Shown: one piece after another, positions 1 to 6,328 of the stretch | Layout: every line of letters begins with the position of its first letter | Position numbering within the stretch: the stretch's first letter is position 1 | NCBI GenBank assembly: GCA_945788545.1 | Contig: CALZMK010000013.1 | Location: 1-13,182 of the forward strand | Length of the DNA stretch: 13,182 nt | Source: an uncultured Prevotella sp. | GTDB taxonomy: Bacteria > Bacteroidota > Bacteroidia > Bacteroidales > Bacteroidaceae | Reading direction: 5' to 3' | Position numbers and translations under genes: made by a program | Notes under the pieces: model-generated | What the model was told of the DNA's origin: nothing | The model's database searches: none | What the model saw: only the letters and a program-made list of their open reading frames with translations

Positions 1-795
1 CGACTGCACACCGTTGATACGGAATACGGGAGTACCGCTTTCCTCATTCTCGGAAACGTTTTCTACAGAGAGGCGTGGGTCGGACGATGTCCAACTAACA
101 TCGAGACCGGCAACATCCACTCCCTTAATCTCCACACCGGGAACGAAGGGCAGTGTACCACCGATGGCTCGTATCTGCATCGTGATTTCCAATGTCTCGG
201 TATTTTCATTGCTTCCATACTGTTTTCTGTAACCCAGCACGAAGTCGTTCATGTCATAGTCGCCCATTTGCGGATACATATCCTCAAACAATACAGTTCC
301 GAAGATTGTACTGTTGGGAGAGAATACCATGGTCTTGTTGCCTTCAGATGATGGCAACATCTCAGCTGCGTCATTGATTTCGCCTGAGATATTGGCAGAA
401 CGAGTGAGCAATTGATTCTGTTTGAGGTCGATAGCGCGAAGAGCAGTCTTGCCATTTCTGTCGATATAGGCAAGGTAAAGTTTTTCCACCGACTCGAGGG
501 CTGTCAACGATATAGTTTCAGGGACATCTGCCTCAAGAACTTTAGTACACATGAGTTTGCTGAAGTCTTCATCTTCATAAATAAATACACGTGTTGTAAC
601 ATCGCTTTTAAGTTCGATGTTAACATCCTTGGACATACTCCATGTGAAATCAAGTGGGATGTTCGACAATTTGGAATCCTCTGTTTCAACCTGGTCATTG
701 AAAAGCACCATTTCCGTACAAGCATTGAGAGTGAAAAGCGAGAGTGCTGCTCCCATTATCGATGCTGATTTACTTATCTTTGAAATAATGTTCAT
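1..795 (-). CDS. LruC-domain lipoprotein, 5' part only
   Basis: Open for 265 codons from the ATG at 795 to the window edge, with no stop, so the C-terminus is missing. The N-terminus is a lipoprotein signal: lysines at 6 and 9, a hydrophobic stretch, and a lipobox ending LNAC, giving lipidation at Cys26. Residues 170-190 carry the LruC (DUF4842) hallmark, with YPQMGDYDMNDFV at 174-186; its Asp/Asn pattern resembles a calcium loop. Proteins with this domain are envelope lipoproteins of Bacteroidetes and some other bacteria, and their biochemical role is not established. The segment before it (about 45-160) looks like a beta-rich domain that I cannot name. The gene has its own consensus promoter at 835-866 and appears to be transcribed alone. 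The LruC assignment rests on the motif; surface location is inferred. Confidence 0.8.
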   Translation of the reverse strand, partial: MNIISKISKSASIMGAALSLFTLNACTEMVLFNDQVETEDSKLSNIPLDFTWSMSKDVNIELKSDVTTRVFIYEDEDFSKLMCTKVLEADVPETISLTALESVEKLYLAYIDRNGKTALRAIDLKQNQLLTRSANISGEINDAAEMLPSSEGNKTMVFSPNSTIFGTVLFEDMYPQMGDYDMNDFVLGYRKQYGSNENTETLEITMQIRAIGGTLPFVPGVEIKGVDVAGLDVSWTSSDPRLSVENVSENEESGTPVFRINGVQS

Positions 796-834
796 GTTTT
801 GGGTATTTTATTAGTATTATAATACATTCGGCTG

Positions 835-866
835 CAAATATAATACAATTATTTTAATTCCCCAAA
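835..866 (-). promoter_or_regulatory. Bacteroidetes promoter for the LruC lipoprotein gene
   Basis: On the minus strand, a -33 TTTG (863-866) lies 20 bp upstream of a -7 TATATTTG (835-842). This matches the Bacteroidetes primary sigma consensus TTTG-N19-21-TAnnTTTG. The start codon is at 795, so the leader would be about 30 nt. The promoter lies in the AT-rich gap between this gene and the FeoB-associated gene. Confidence 0.75.
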
Positions 867-902
867 TATTTTTCTGTTTTTTGTATAAAAATTAATAAAT
901 AA

Positions 903-1067
903 TTAATCTTTTGTGCAATTATTGCCTTTCATCGGACAATTATCGCAACCACACGAGCAATTTGTGGTGTTGTCGCGCCTTGTATGGAACGCACACCACA
1001 AGTGTCGCAGTGTTATGACTACGGCAACAGCCACAATCGCGGCGGTGATTATGGTTTGAATGTCCAT
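903..1067 (-). CDS. FeoB-associated Cys-rich membrane protein
   Basis: A 54-codon gene (ATG at 1067, TAA at 903-905). Residues 4-22 form one hydrophobic helix, TIITAAIVAVAVVITL. A short tail follows with the cysteine cluster NCSCGCDNCPMKGNNC at 37-51, plus Cys25 just after the helix. A short N-terminal helix followed by CxCGCxxCP is the pattern of the FeoB-associated Cys-rich membrane protein family (PF12669). These usually sit beside feoB and are thought to help ferrous iron uptake, though the mechanism is unproven. No feoB is visible here. The gene starts 17 bp after the lipid kinase stop on the same strand, so cotranscription is likely. An out-of-frame ATG lies just upstream at 1075. The cysteines could bind iron or another metal; this is inferred. 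Confidence 0.78.
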   Translation of the reverse strand: MDIQTIITAAIVAVAVVITLRHLWCAFHTRRDNTTNCSCGCDNCPMKGNNCTKD

Positions 1068-1084
1068 GTTGGCATATTAAAAAA

Positions 1085-2122
1085 TTATAATCGTGTGAGC
1101 TTACGCAGCAGCACCTTGTTGATGGTCTGAATTCTCTTGCCCTGCTTTTCGATGTCCTCGCGTACATTATTTATATTATTAAAGAACTCCGAGAAGGCAT
1201 TGAGTATGGGGTTGGGCAGACTGTGATCCTCGATGTCGTCGGGATTGATGATGATTTTAATGCCGCGTTCCTCGATATGCACGTCAATATCCGTTCCCGT
1301 CATGATTGGGTCGCCGTCGAAGTGGATGGCCCCCGGTTGGCTGCGGTGGATATGTATGCGCTTTGCCTTGAGTGTCTTTATCTTCGAGTTTTTGTCGAGT
1401 GTCTTGTTGATTATGTCGATACTGATTTGCGGAGCGTCAAATGCAGTGAAGGGCTCCATGATGATCACATCCATGAGTCCGTCGGTCATTGTGGCCTTTG
1501 GTGCGATGTAAGCATTGTTGCCATATTGCGATGCATTTGCGCATGCGATGAGGAATGCGTTATACCTCATGGGTTCCTTTTCGTCCTCAATTTCCACCTC
1601 GTATGTCTCGGGCTTGTATTTCAGTCCTTCCTTCAGCACGTTCTCTATGTATGTCATAGGTCCGCGCTTACCGGCACCTGCAAACTTATAGCTGATGAAC
1701 GCGTCGAATCCCATACCGCATGTGCAGAAGAAGGGTAGGTCGTTGATAACACCGTAGTCAAGACTCTCGATGCATGCCTTGTTGATGATGGATATGGCCT
1801 TGCGAGGGTCGAGAGGTATGCACAGATGGCGTGCCAGTCCGTTGCCTGAGCCGCATGGAATGATGCCAAGGGAAGTGTTGGTGTGCACGATAGAACGTGC
1901 CACCTCGTTGATGGTGCCGTCGCCACCTACAGCCACTACAATATCTATGCCTCGACTTGCGCAGTCCTTTGCGATGTCGGCTGCGTGTCCGGCATATTCG
2001 GTGAATACTATCTCATAGTCGAAAGCCTCATGATTGATATATTCCTCAATCAGTTTTGGCATTTTCACCTTGTTGTCCGTACCCGAATGTGGGTTTAATA
2101 TGAATACAATTTTTCTCTTCAT
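1085..2122 (-). CDS. Diacylglycerol/sphingoid lipid kinase family protein (YegS/DgkB-like)
   Basis: A 345-aa protein of the DAGK catalytic family, which transfers phosphate from ATP to lipid hydroxyls. The nucleotide-binding fold is clear: NPHSG at 10-14, GGDGT at 66-70 and GSGNGLAR at 91-98. The C-terminal beta domain includes HFDGDP, typical of YegS, DgkB and sphingosine kinases. The last 45 or so residues are a charged helical extension beyond the usual length near 300. The start at 2122 gives MKRKIVFILNPHSG, as expected for the family. The frame is open farther upstream, but that stretch contains a -7 promoter element and is not family-like. The substrate cannot be read from sequence. Diacylglycerol is the default, but divergence from serine palmitoyltransferase makes a sphingoid base or ceramide a reasonable alternative. 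Confidence 0.85.
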   Translation of the reverse strand: MKRKIVFILNPHSGTDNKVKMPKLIEEYINHEAFDYEIVFTEYAGHAADIAKDCASRGIDIVVAVGGDGTINEVARSIVHTNTSLGIIPCGSGNGLARHLCIPLDPRKAISIINKACIESLDYGVINDLPFFCTCGMGFDAFISYKFAGAGKRGPMTYIENVLKEGLKYKPETYEVEIEDEKEPMRYNAFLIACANASQYGNNAYIAPKATMTDGLMDVIIMEPFTAFDAPQISIDIINKTLDKNSKIKTLKAKRIHIHRSQPGAIHFDGDPIMTGTDIDVHIEERGIKIIINPDDIEDHSLPNPILNAFSEFFNNINNVREDIEKQGKRIQTINKVLLRKLTRL

Positions 2123-2137
2123 GTCAATTATTCGATG

Positions 2138-2145
2138 CAAAATTA
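2138..2145 (-). promoter_or_regulatory. Probable -7 element of the lipid kinase gene
   Basis: Minus-strand TAATTTTG matches TAnnTTTG and lies 15 bp upstream of the ATG at 2122. No good -33 TTTG is found at the expected distance; only T-rich sequence is present. It supports 2122 as the start, because the upstream in-frame extension would lie above the transcript. Confidence 0.5.
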
Positions 2146-2240
2146 AGAAAAAAAGCTTGAAAAATGCTCTTTTCATCCAATAAAAAAGCATAAAAGAAAG
2201 ATTTTTTTTAAAAACATAATGGTATTTGAGATTTTTTATG

Positions 2241-2248
2241 TAACTTTG
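2241..2248 (+). promoter_or_regulatory. Probable -7 element of the serine palmitoyltransferase gene
   Basis: TAACTTTG matches the Bacteroidetes -7 consensus. There is no TTTG at the expected -33 position. Transcription would begin near 2254, downstream of the in-frame ATG at 2219, which favours translation starts at 2273 or 2285. This element and the kinase -7 element are about 95 bp apart and point in opposite directions. Confidence 0.5.
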
Positions 2249-2284
2249 CACCCGATTATTGAAAAGAAAATAATGACCAATAAA

Positions 2285-3472
2285 ATGGGACAATTACAAG
2301 AAAGATACAAGAATTACCGCGAGCCTCAGAAATTCATGGAGGCTGGCGTGTATCCCTATTTCCGCGAGATTACCGGAAAACAAGGAACAGAAGTTGAAAT
2401 GGGTGGGCATAAGGTGTTGATGTTCGGCTCTAATGCCTATACTGGTCTTACAGGTGACCAGCGCGTAATCGATGCAGCTAAGAAGGCACTCGACCAATAT
2501 GGTTCGGGATGTGCTGGAAGCCGCTTTCTTAATGGCACCCTTGACTTGCATGTCAAGTTGGAAAAGGAATTGGCAGAGTTTGAGGGCAAGGACGATTCAC
2601 TCTGTTTCTCCACAGGCTTTTCGGTTAATGCCGGTGTCATCGCCATGGTTGTAGGACGCAATGACTATGTCATCTGTGACGACCGTGATCATGCCAGTAT
2701 CGTTGACGGAAGAAGATTGTCTTTCGCTCATCAGCTGAAGTATAAGCACAACGATATGGAGGATCTTGAGAAGATTCTGCAGAAACTCCCTTATGAAGCC
2801 GTAAAACTGATTGTAGTCGATGGAGTATTTTCAATGGAGGGCGACCTTGCCAATCTTCCGGAAATCGTTAAGTTGAAGCATAAATACAATTGCTCGATAA
2901 TGGTGGACGAAGCTCATGGATTGGGTGTGTTCGGTAGAGAAGGTAGAGGTGTTTGCGACCATTTCGGACTCACTGACGAGGTTGATCTAATCATGGGTAC
3001 ATTCTCAAAGTCACTTGCAAGTATCGGAGGCTTTATCGCTGGTGATGCAGACACAATCAATTTCTTGCGCCACACATGCCGCACATATATCTTCAGTGCA
3101 TCCGACACTCCCGCCGCAACAGCCGCTGCACTTGAGGCATTGCATATCGTGCGCTCGGAGCCCGAGAGAATTGAGGCACTTTGGAAGGTGACAAAATATG
3201 CTCTTAAGAGGTTCAAGGAAGAGGGATTTGAAATCGGAGAGACTGAAAGTCCTATCATTCCACTATATGTAAGAGATGTAGAGAAGACATTTATCGTCAC
3301 TGCAAGGGCATTTGACAATGGAGTGTTTATTAACCCAGTTATTCCTCCTGCATGTGCTCCTCAGGACACACTCGTGAGGTTCGCATTAATGGCCACTCAT
3401 ACCGAAGAACAGGTGGAAAGAGGCGTACAGATACTCAAAAAAGTATTCAAAGAGCAAAATATTATTAAATAA
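2285..3472 (+). CDS. spt: Serine palmitoyltransferase (sphingolipid synthesis)
   Basis: A 395-aa alpha-oxoamine synthase (PLP-dependent, fold type I). Serine palmitoyltransferase condenses L-serine with a fatty acyl-CoA to give 3-ketosphinganine, the first committed step of sphingolipid synthesis. His136 (in DRDHASI), Asp208 and His211 (in DEAHGLG) and Lys242 (in TFSKSLAS, the PLP Schiff-base lysine) have exactly the spacing of His159, Asp231, His234 and Lys265 in Sphingomonas SPT. The opening MGQLQERY with YPYFREI and EVEMGG resembles Bacteroides SPT as I recall it, more than glycine C-acetyltransferase (Kbl) or BioF. The start at 2285 is preferred, with 2273 (MTNKMGQ) also possible; 2219 lies upstream of the predicted transcript. 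A Kbl-type activity is the main alternative. No other sphingolipid gene is visible apart from the divergent lipid kinase. Confidence 0.9.
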   Translation: MGQLQERYKNYREPQKFMEAGVYPYFREITGKQGTEVEMGGHKVLMFGSNAYTGLTGDQRVIDAAKKALDQYGSGCAGSRFLNGTLDLHVKLEKELAEFEGKDDSLCFSTGFSVNAGVIAMVVGRNDYVICDDRDHASIVDGRRLSFAHQLKYKHNDMEDLEKILQKLPYEAVKLIVVDGVFSMEGDLANLPEIVKLKHKYNCSIMVDEAHGLGVFGREGRGVCDHFGLTDEVDLIMGTFSKSLASIGGFIAGDADTINFLRHTCRTYIFSASDTPAATAAALEALHIVRSEPERIEALWKVTKYALKRFKEEGFEIGETESPIIPLYVRDVEKTFIVTARAFDNGVFINPVIPPACAPQDTLVRFALMATHTEEQVERGVQILKKVFKEQNIIK

Positions 3473-3483
3473 TTGCCGAAAAA

Positions 3484-3515
3484 TTTGCATATCTCGGAAA
3501 AATGTTGTACCTTTG
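3484..3515 (+). promoter_or_regulatory. Consensus promoter of tRNA-Pro
   Basis: A -33 TTTG (3484-3487), a 20-bp spacer and a -7 TACCTTTG (3508-3515) match the Bacteroidetes consensus. The predicted transcription start near 3522 is about 34 nt before the mature tRNA 5' end. The promoter starts 12 bp after the stop of the serine palmitoyltransferase gene, so the tRNA has its own transcription start. Confidence 0.8.
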
Positions 3516-3547
3516 CACCCGCAAACACGAGGAAAGCATTTTCCGAG
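3493..3547 (+). repeat. Inverted repeat spanning the tRNA-Pro promoter
   Basis: The left arm CTCGGAAAAATG (3493-3504) is the reverse complement of the right arm CATTTTCCGAG (3537-3547) apart from one extra A. The left arm lies between the -33 and -7 elements; the right arm lies in the transcribed leader, 8 bp before the tRNA. Only the right arm would be in RNA, so any pairing would be in DNA or the site would be bound by a protein. Chance is possible in AT-rich DNA, but an 11-bp arm with three central GC pairs is notable. Confidence 0.5.
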
Positions 3548-3555
3548 TAATGCAA

Positions 3556-3629
3556 CGGGGTGTAGCGCAGCCCGGTAGCGCTCCTGGTTTGGGACCAGGC
3601 GGCCGCAGGTTCGAATCCTGTCGCCCCGA
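3556..3629 (+). tRNA. tRNA-Pro (anticodon UGG)
   Basis: A complete cloverleaf of 74 nt. The acceptor CGGGGTG (3556-3562) pairs with CGCCCCG (3622-3628), with one G-U pair. The anticodon stem CCTGG/CCAGG encloses loop TTTGGGA with anticodon TGG at 3590-3592, reading CCN proline codons. The T arm is GCAGG-TTCGAAT-CCTGT, and the discriminator is A at 3629. The 3' CCA is not encoded, as is common in Bacteroidetes, so it must be added enzymatically. It is a single tRNA with its own promoter and terminator. Confidence 0.97.
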
Positions 3630-3636
3630 CAAATAT

Positions 3637-3720
3637 AATGAGGAATTAGGAATGAGGAATGGCTGCTAAATGCGGCCATTCTTTTTTATCTATAGATTTA
3701 ATTCCTCATTCCTCATTCTC
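3637..3720. repeat. Imperfect inverted repeat of GAGGAAT units around the tRNA terminator
   Basis: The left arm (3637-3660) is built of AATGAGGAAT and TTAGGAAT units in near-tandem. The right arm (3700-3720) is the inverse, two ATTCCTC units followed by ATTCTC. The longest perfect complementarity is 13 bp (AGGAATGAGGAAT). The arms flank a terminator hairpin. The layout resembles a short palindromic intergenic element of the type dispersed in some Bacteroidetes genomes; that comparison is from general memory and not tested here. Confidence 0.6.
3657..3687 (+). terminator. Rho-independent terminator of tRNA-Pro
   Basis: Stem AATGGCTGC (3658-3666) pairs with GCGGCCATT (3672-3680), with one U-G pair, around a TAAAT loop, followed by a run of six T (3682-3687). 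It can be extended by a G-C pair (3657/3681). It lies 28 bp after the tRNA. Confidence 0.85.
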
Positions 3721-3778
3721 TTTGTGTGCCTTAACAATGTAATATTTCTTAATATCAATAATAAAAATTGTTATTTCT

Positions 3779-3809
3779 TTTGTCATTCAGAAAAATATTA
3801 TTACCTTTG
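3779..3809 (+). promoter_or_regulatory. Consensus promoter of the membrane regulator gene
   Basis: A -33 TTTG (3779-3782), a 19-bp spacer and a -7 TACCTTTG (3802-3809). The leader to the ATG at 3857 would be about 40 nt. The 90 bp upstream, after the tRNA terminator, is AT-rich and shows no other element. Confidence 0.78.
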
Positions 3810-3856
3810 CATAAAACAACTATAATAAGTACCAAAGCACCATTTATAGCATAATA

Positions 3857-6328
3857 ATGAAACTGTCACGATTGTATGGACTCATAACAGCAATCCTCCT
3901 CTCTTGCTTGATAGGCAAGGCAGAGGATAGCGCACGGGAAAGGCGTTTCCGTGTGATAAATGCTGCGAATGGTCTTGCAGATAATAGTGCACAGACAATC
4001 AAGGGTACATTCTCGGGCAGAATGGTGATTTCCACTATTGGTCACATCAACTTCTTTGATGGATCTGGCTTTACGCATATTTCCTCTGGCGACAGCTATT
4101 ATAAGCTCCCAAAGTATAAAGGTCACTATCACCTTTACTTCGACGACTCCCATCATCTTTGGCTCAAGGACAAGGGAAGGGTGACATGTGTGAATATGCT
4201 CACCGAACAGTTTGTCAGCGACATCGCCCCAATCTTCCGTGAACAAGGTATTGAAGGTCAGGTGGAAGACATGTTTGTGGATTCAAGTGGTAGTATTTGG
4301 CTTGTCAAGGGCGACCGTATCTTTTCGCGTAACGCACAGATAGTCCTTCCATTGCGCAATGGAAGGATACTTCAGGACATGGATATCTCCGACAATTGCG
4401 TTGCATTGTTTTATGATGACAGCAAGGTGGATGTATTTGACGTGAAATCCCAAAAGAAGTTATTTACCTCTACAGCGCTTGCTTACGATGAGGTGAGTGA
4501 CTTTAGTGGGTCGAGCGTAATATTCAAATATCGCAATGGATTCTTCCAGATAAGAAACGGAAATCAGAAGGCAGTGTTGTTGTGGTTTGACATTACCAAA
4601 CGTCAATGGACAAAACTTCTCACCACCGATTATTATCTCAGCAACATGACCCTTAAGGACGATGTGTTATATATTGCCTCGGCCTATGGCTATTGGACTT
4701 ACGACATTGACAAGCGAGAGTTGGAACATATTGAGAAGATAAAGTTGACAGATGGTCGTGAACTCCTCACCGACATGAACTGTATCGAGTTTGACAGACA
4801 GGGCGGTATGTGGATAGGTACAGAGAAGCGCGGACTTCTTTATTCCAAGTATATCAAGTCGCCGTTTAATGTCATGACATGGGAAGATCCAATGGCTGTA
4901 AAGTATTCCGACATGATGGACGAAGTATGCGACTACACCTTGCTTGTCAAGGGTAATCGTCTCAACTGCACGTACAAGGACAGTAGAGGATGGATATGGG
5001 TAGGTTCGCTCAACGGACTTTATTATTTCAAGCCTGGTCAGAAGGATTCCATCTGTGTGAAGAAAGAGGAAGGAATGGTGAACGATGTCATTCATTCAAT
5101 CATTGAGGATGACAAACACAATATGTGGGTGAGCACGAGTAATGGTATTGTCGGACTTGTCATAAAGAAAGGTAAGGTGACCTTTGTCAACAGCTTTATT
5201 GAATCCGACGGTATTCCCGCCGAGGCATTTGTAAATAGCAGGGCAATGCGTCTCGCAGACGGTACGATAGTCATGCAAGCCCTCGACCATGTTGTGTCGT
5301 TTAATCCTATGACAATAAGTATTATGGAGGGCAATAATATCTTGCTTCACCCCAAGTTTGTTCGACTGCAGGTAAACGGAACGAATATTTTTGCCGGTAC
5401 GGAAATCGATGGAAGGGTAGTGACAGAGAAAGCCATCTCGCGCCTCAACACCATCGAACTCCCGAGCACGCAGAACTCCTTGTCACTCAAGTTCTCAGCA
5501 CTTAATTATTTCCGTCCTATACAGACCTACTACCGCTATAAGGTGAGCGGATTGCAAGATAAGTGGGTTGTCCTCTCTTATTATAATTCCAAGGGATTGG
5601 TGGATAAGAACGGTATTCTCCATCTGCCCCTTCTTGGTCTTAAGCCAGGCAACTATGTAGTTGAAGTTCAAGCCTCTATGTATCCCGACAAATGGACTAC
5701 ACCTCCAGTCAAAGTGGTTGTGATGATCAAGGAACCATGGTGGCGCACCACTGGTCTTACTTTGCTTGTTGTCGCGGTGTTCCTCATTCTGATAATATGG
5801 AATGTGGTGATCTTCTCGGGTAATTCACGCCTGAAGATGAAACGTAACGTTAATGAGGTGGAACTCTTCCGCCGTATCGACGGATTCATTTCCAGGGCAG
5901 AGTCGTGCCGTATTGAAATCCAGACTCAGCGTCGTAACAGTGATGATGGAGTGGATGTTACTGCTGGTGTGGATATGGACAAGGATGCAGTTGACATACT
6001 GATGGAGCTCATGCCATATTCCCGCGAAGGCAAGCTCGACCATAATATATTGTTCCAGATAGCAATGAGAAGAAAAATGAAACTCACTGATATTTATGAT
6101 ATCATTACCATAAATATATTCCGAAGTCCGCGATTGCTCACTTTGGCAATGGTTATTGACTCGGCAAAGGATGACTTGGCAAATACCGACATGGCTATCG
6201 AGGAAGTATCAGAGAAGAATCATTTCTCTTCTCCCAACTATTTCATTGCCATGTTTTTCCGTCGTTACGGAATAACGCCAACCCAATGGCGCAGTGACAA
6301 TCATCATGGGAAAGTCAACTCATTATAA
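3857..6328 (+). CDS. Membrane one-component regulator: propeller sensor, Y_Y_Y domain and AraC-type HTH
   Basis: An 823-aa protein. Residues 1-22 form a signal peptide or anchor (LYGLITAILLSCLIG). Residues 30-490 hold repeated short blades of the two-component regulator propeller type, for example DSSGSIWLVKG, DRQGGMWIGTEKRGL, DSRGWIWVGSLNGLYYF and DDKHNMWVSTSNGI. A Y_Y_Y-like domain (about 545-625) includes TYYRYKVSGLQDKW and PGNYVVEVQA. One transmembrane helix (about 631-653) follows. Residues 725-812 resemble an AraC DNA-binding domain, ending IEEVSEKNHFSSPNYF and FFRRYGITPTQWR. No histidine-kinase H, N or G boxes and no receiver domain are present. It appears to be a shortened relative of hybrid two-component systems, sensing a periplasmic ligand and acting on DNA at the membrane. 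The ligand and target genes are unknown; no polysaccharide-utilization genes are adjacent. Confidence 0.82.
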   Translation: MKLSRLYGLITAILLSCLIGKAEDSARERRFRVINAANGLADNSAQTIKGTFSGRMVISTIGHINFFDGSGFTHISSGDSYYKLPKYKGHYHLYFDDSHHLWLKDKGRVTCVNMLTEQFVSDIAPIFREQGIEGQVEDMFVDSSGSIWLVKGDRIFSRNAQIVLPLRNGRILQDMDISDNCVALFYDDSKVDVFDVKSQKKLFTSTALAYDEVSDFSGSSVIFKYRNGFFQIRNGNQKAVLLWFDITKRQWTKLLTTDYYLSNMTLKDDVLYIASAYGYWTYDIDKRELEHIEKIKLTDGRELLTDMNCIEFDRQGGMWIGTEKRGLLYSKYIKSPFNVMTWEDPMAVKYSDMMDEVCDYTLLVKGNRLNCTYKDSRGWIWVGSLNGLYYFKPGQKDSICVKKEEGMVNDVIHSIIEDDKHNMWVSTSNGIVGLVIKKGKVTFVNSFIESDGIPAEAFVNSRAMRLADGTIVMQALDHVVSFNPMTISIMEGNNILLHPKFVRLQVNGTNIFAGTEIDGRVVTEKAISRLNTIELPSTQNSLSLKFSALNYFRPIQTYYRYKVSGLQDKWVVLSYYNSKGLVDKNGILHLPLLGLKPGNYVVEVQASMYPDKWTTPPVKVVVMIKEPWWRTTGLTLLVVAVFLILIIWNVVIFSGNSRLKMKRNVNEVELFRRIDGFISRAESCRIEIQTQRRNSDDGVDVTAGVDMDKDAVDILMELMPYSREGKLDHNILFQIAMRRKMKLTDIYDIITINIFRSPRLLTLAMVIDSAKDDLANTDMAIEEVSEKNHFSSPNYFIAMFFRRYGITPTQWRSDNHHGKVNSL

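Noticed and set aside
940..1167. 75-codon minus-strand frame
   Set aside because: It overlaps the end of the kinase and the FeoB-associated gene in another frame and has no family features.
2219..2284. 22-residue N-terminal extension of serine palmitoyltransferase
   Set aside because: The TAACTTTG -7 box lies inside it, so the transcript would begin downstream. The extension is unlike the family N-terminus. The ATG at 2273 remains possible.
2123..2293. 57-residue N-terminal extension of the lipid kinase, from a TTG
   Set aside because: It runs through a -7 promoter element and poly-T/A intergenic DNA, and overlaps the start of spt. The family begins at MKRKIVFILNPHSG.
3386..3679. 97-codon minus-strand frame with a GDRIRTCGRLVPNQ-like stretch
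   Set aside because: That stretch is antisense translation of the tRNA-Pro gene, a well-known source of spurious protein entries. The rest overlaps the end of spt.
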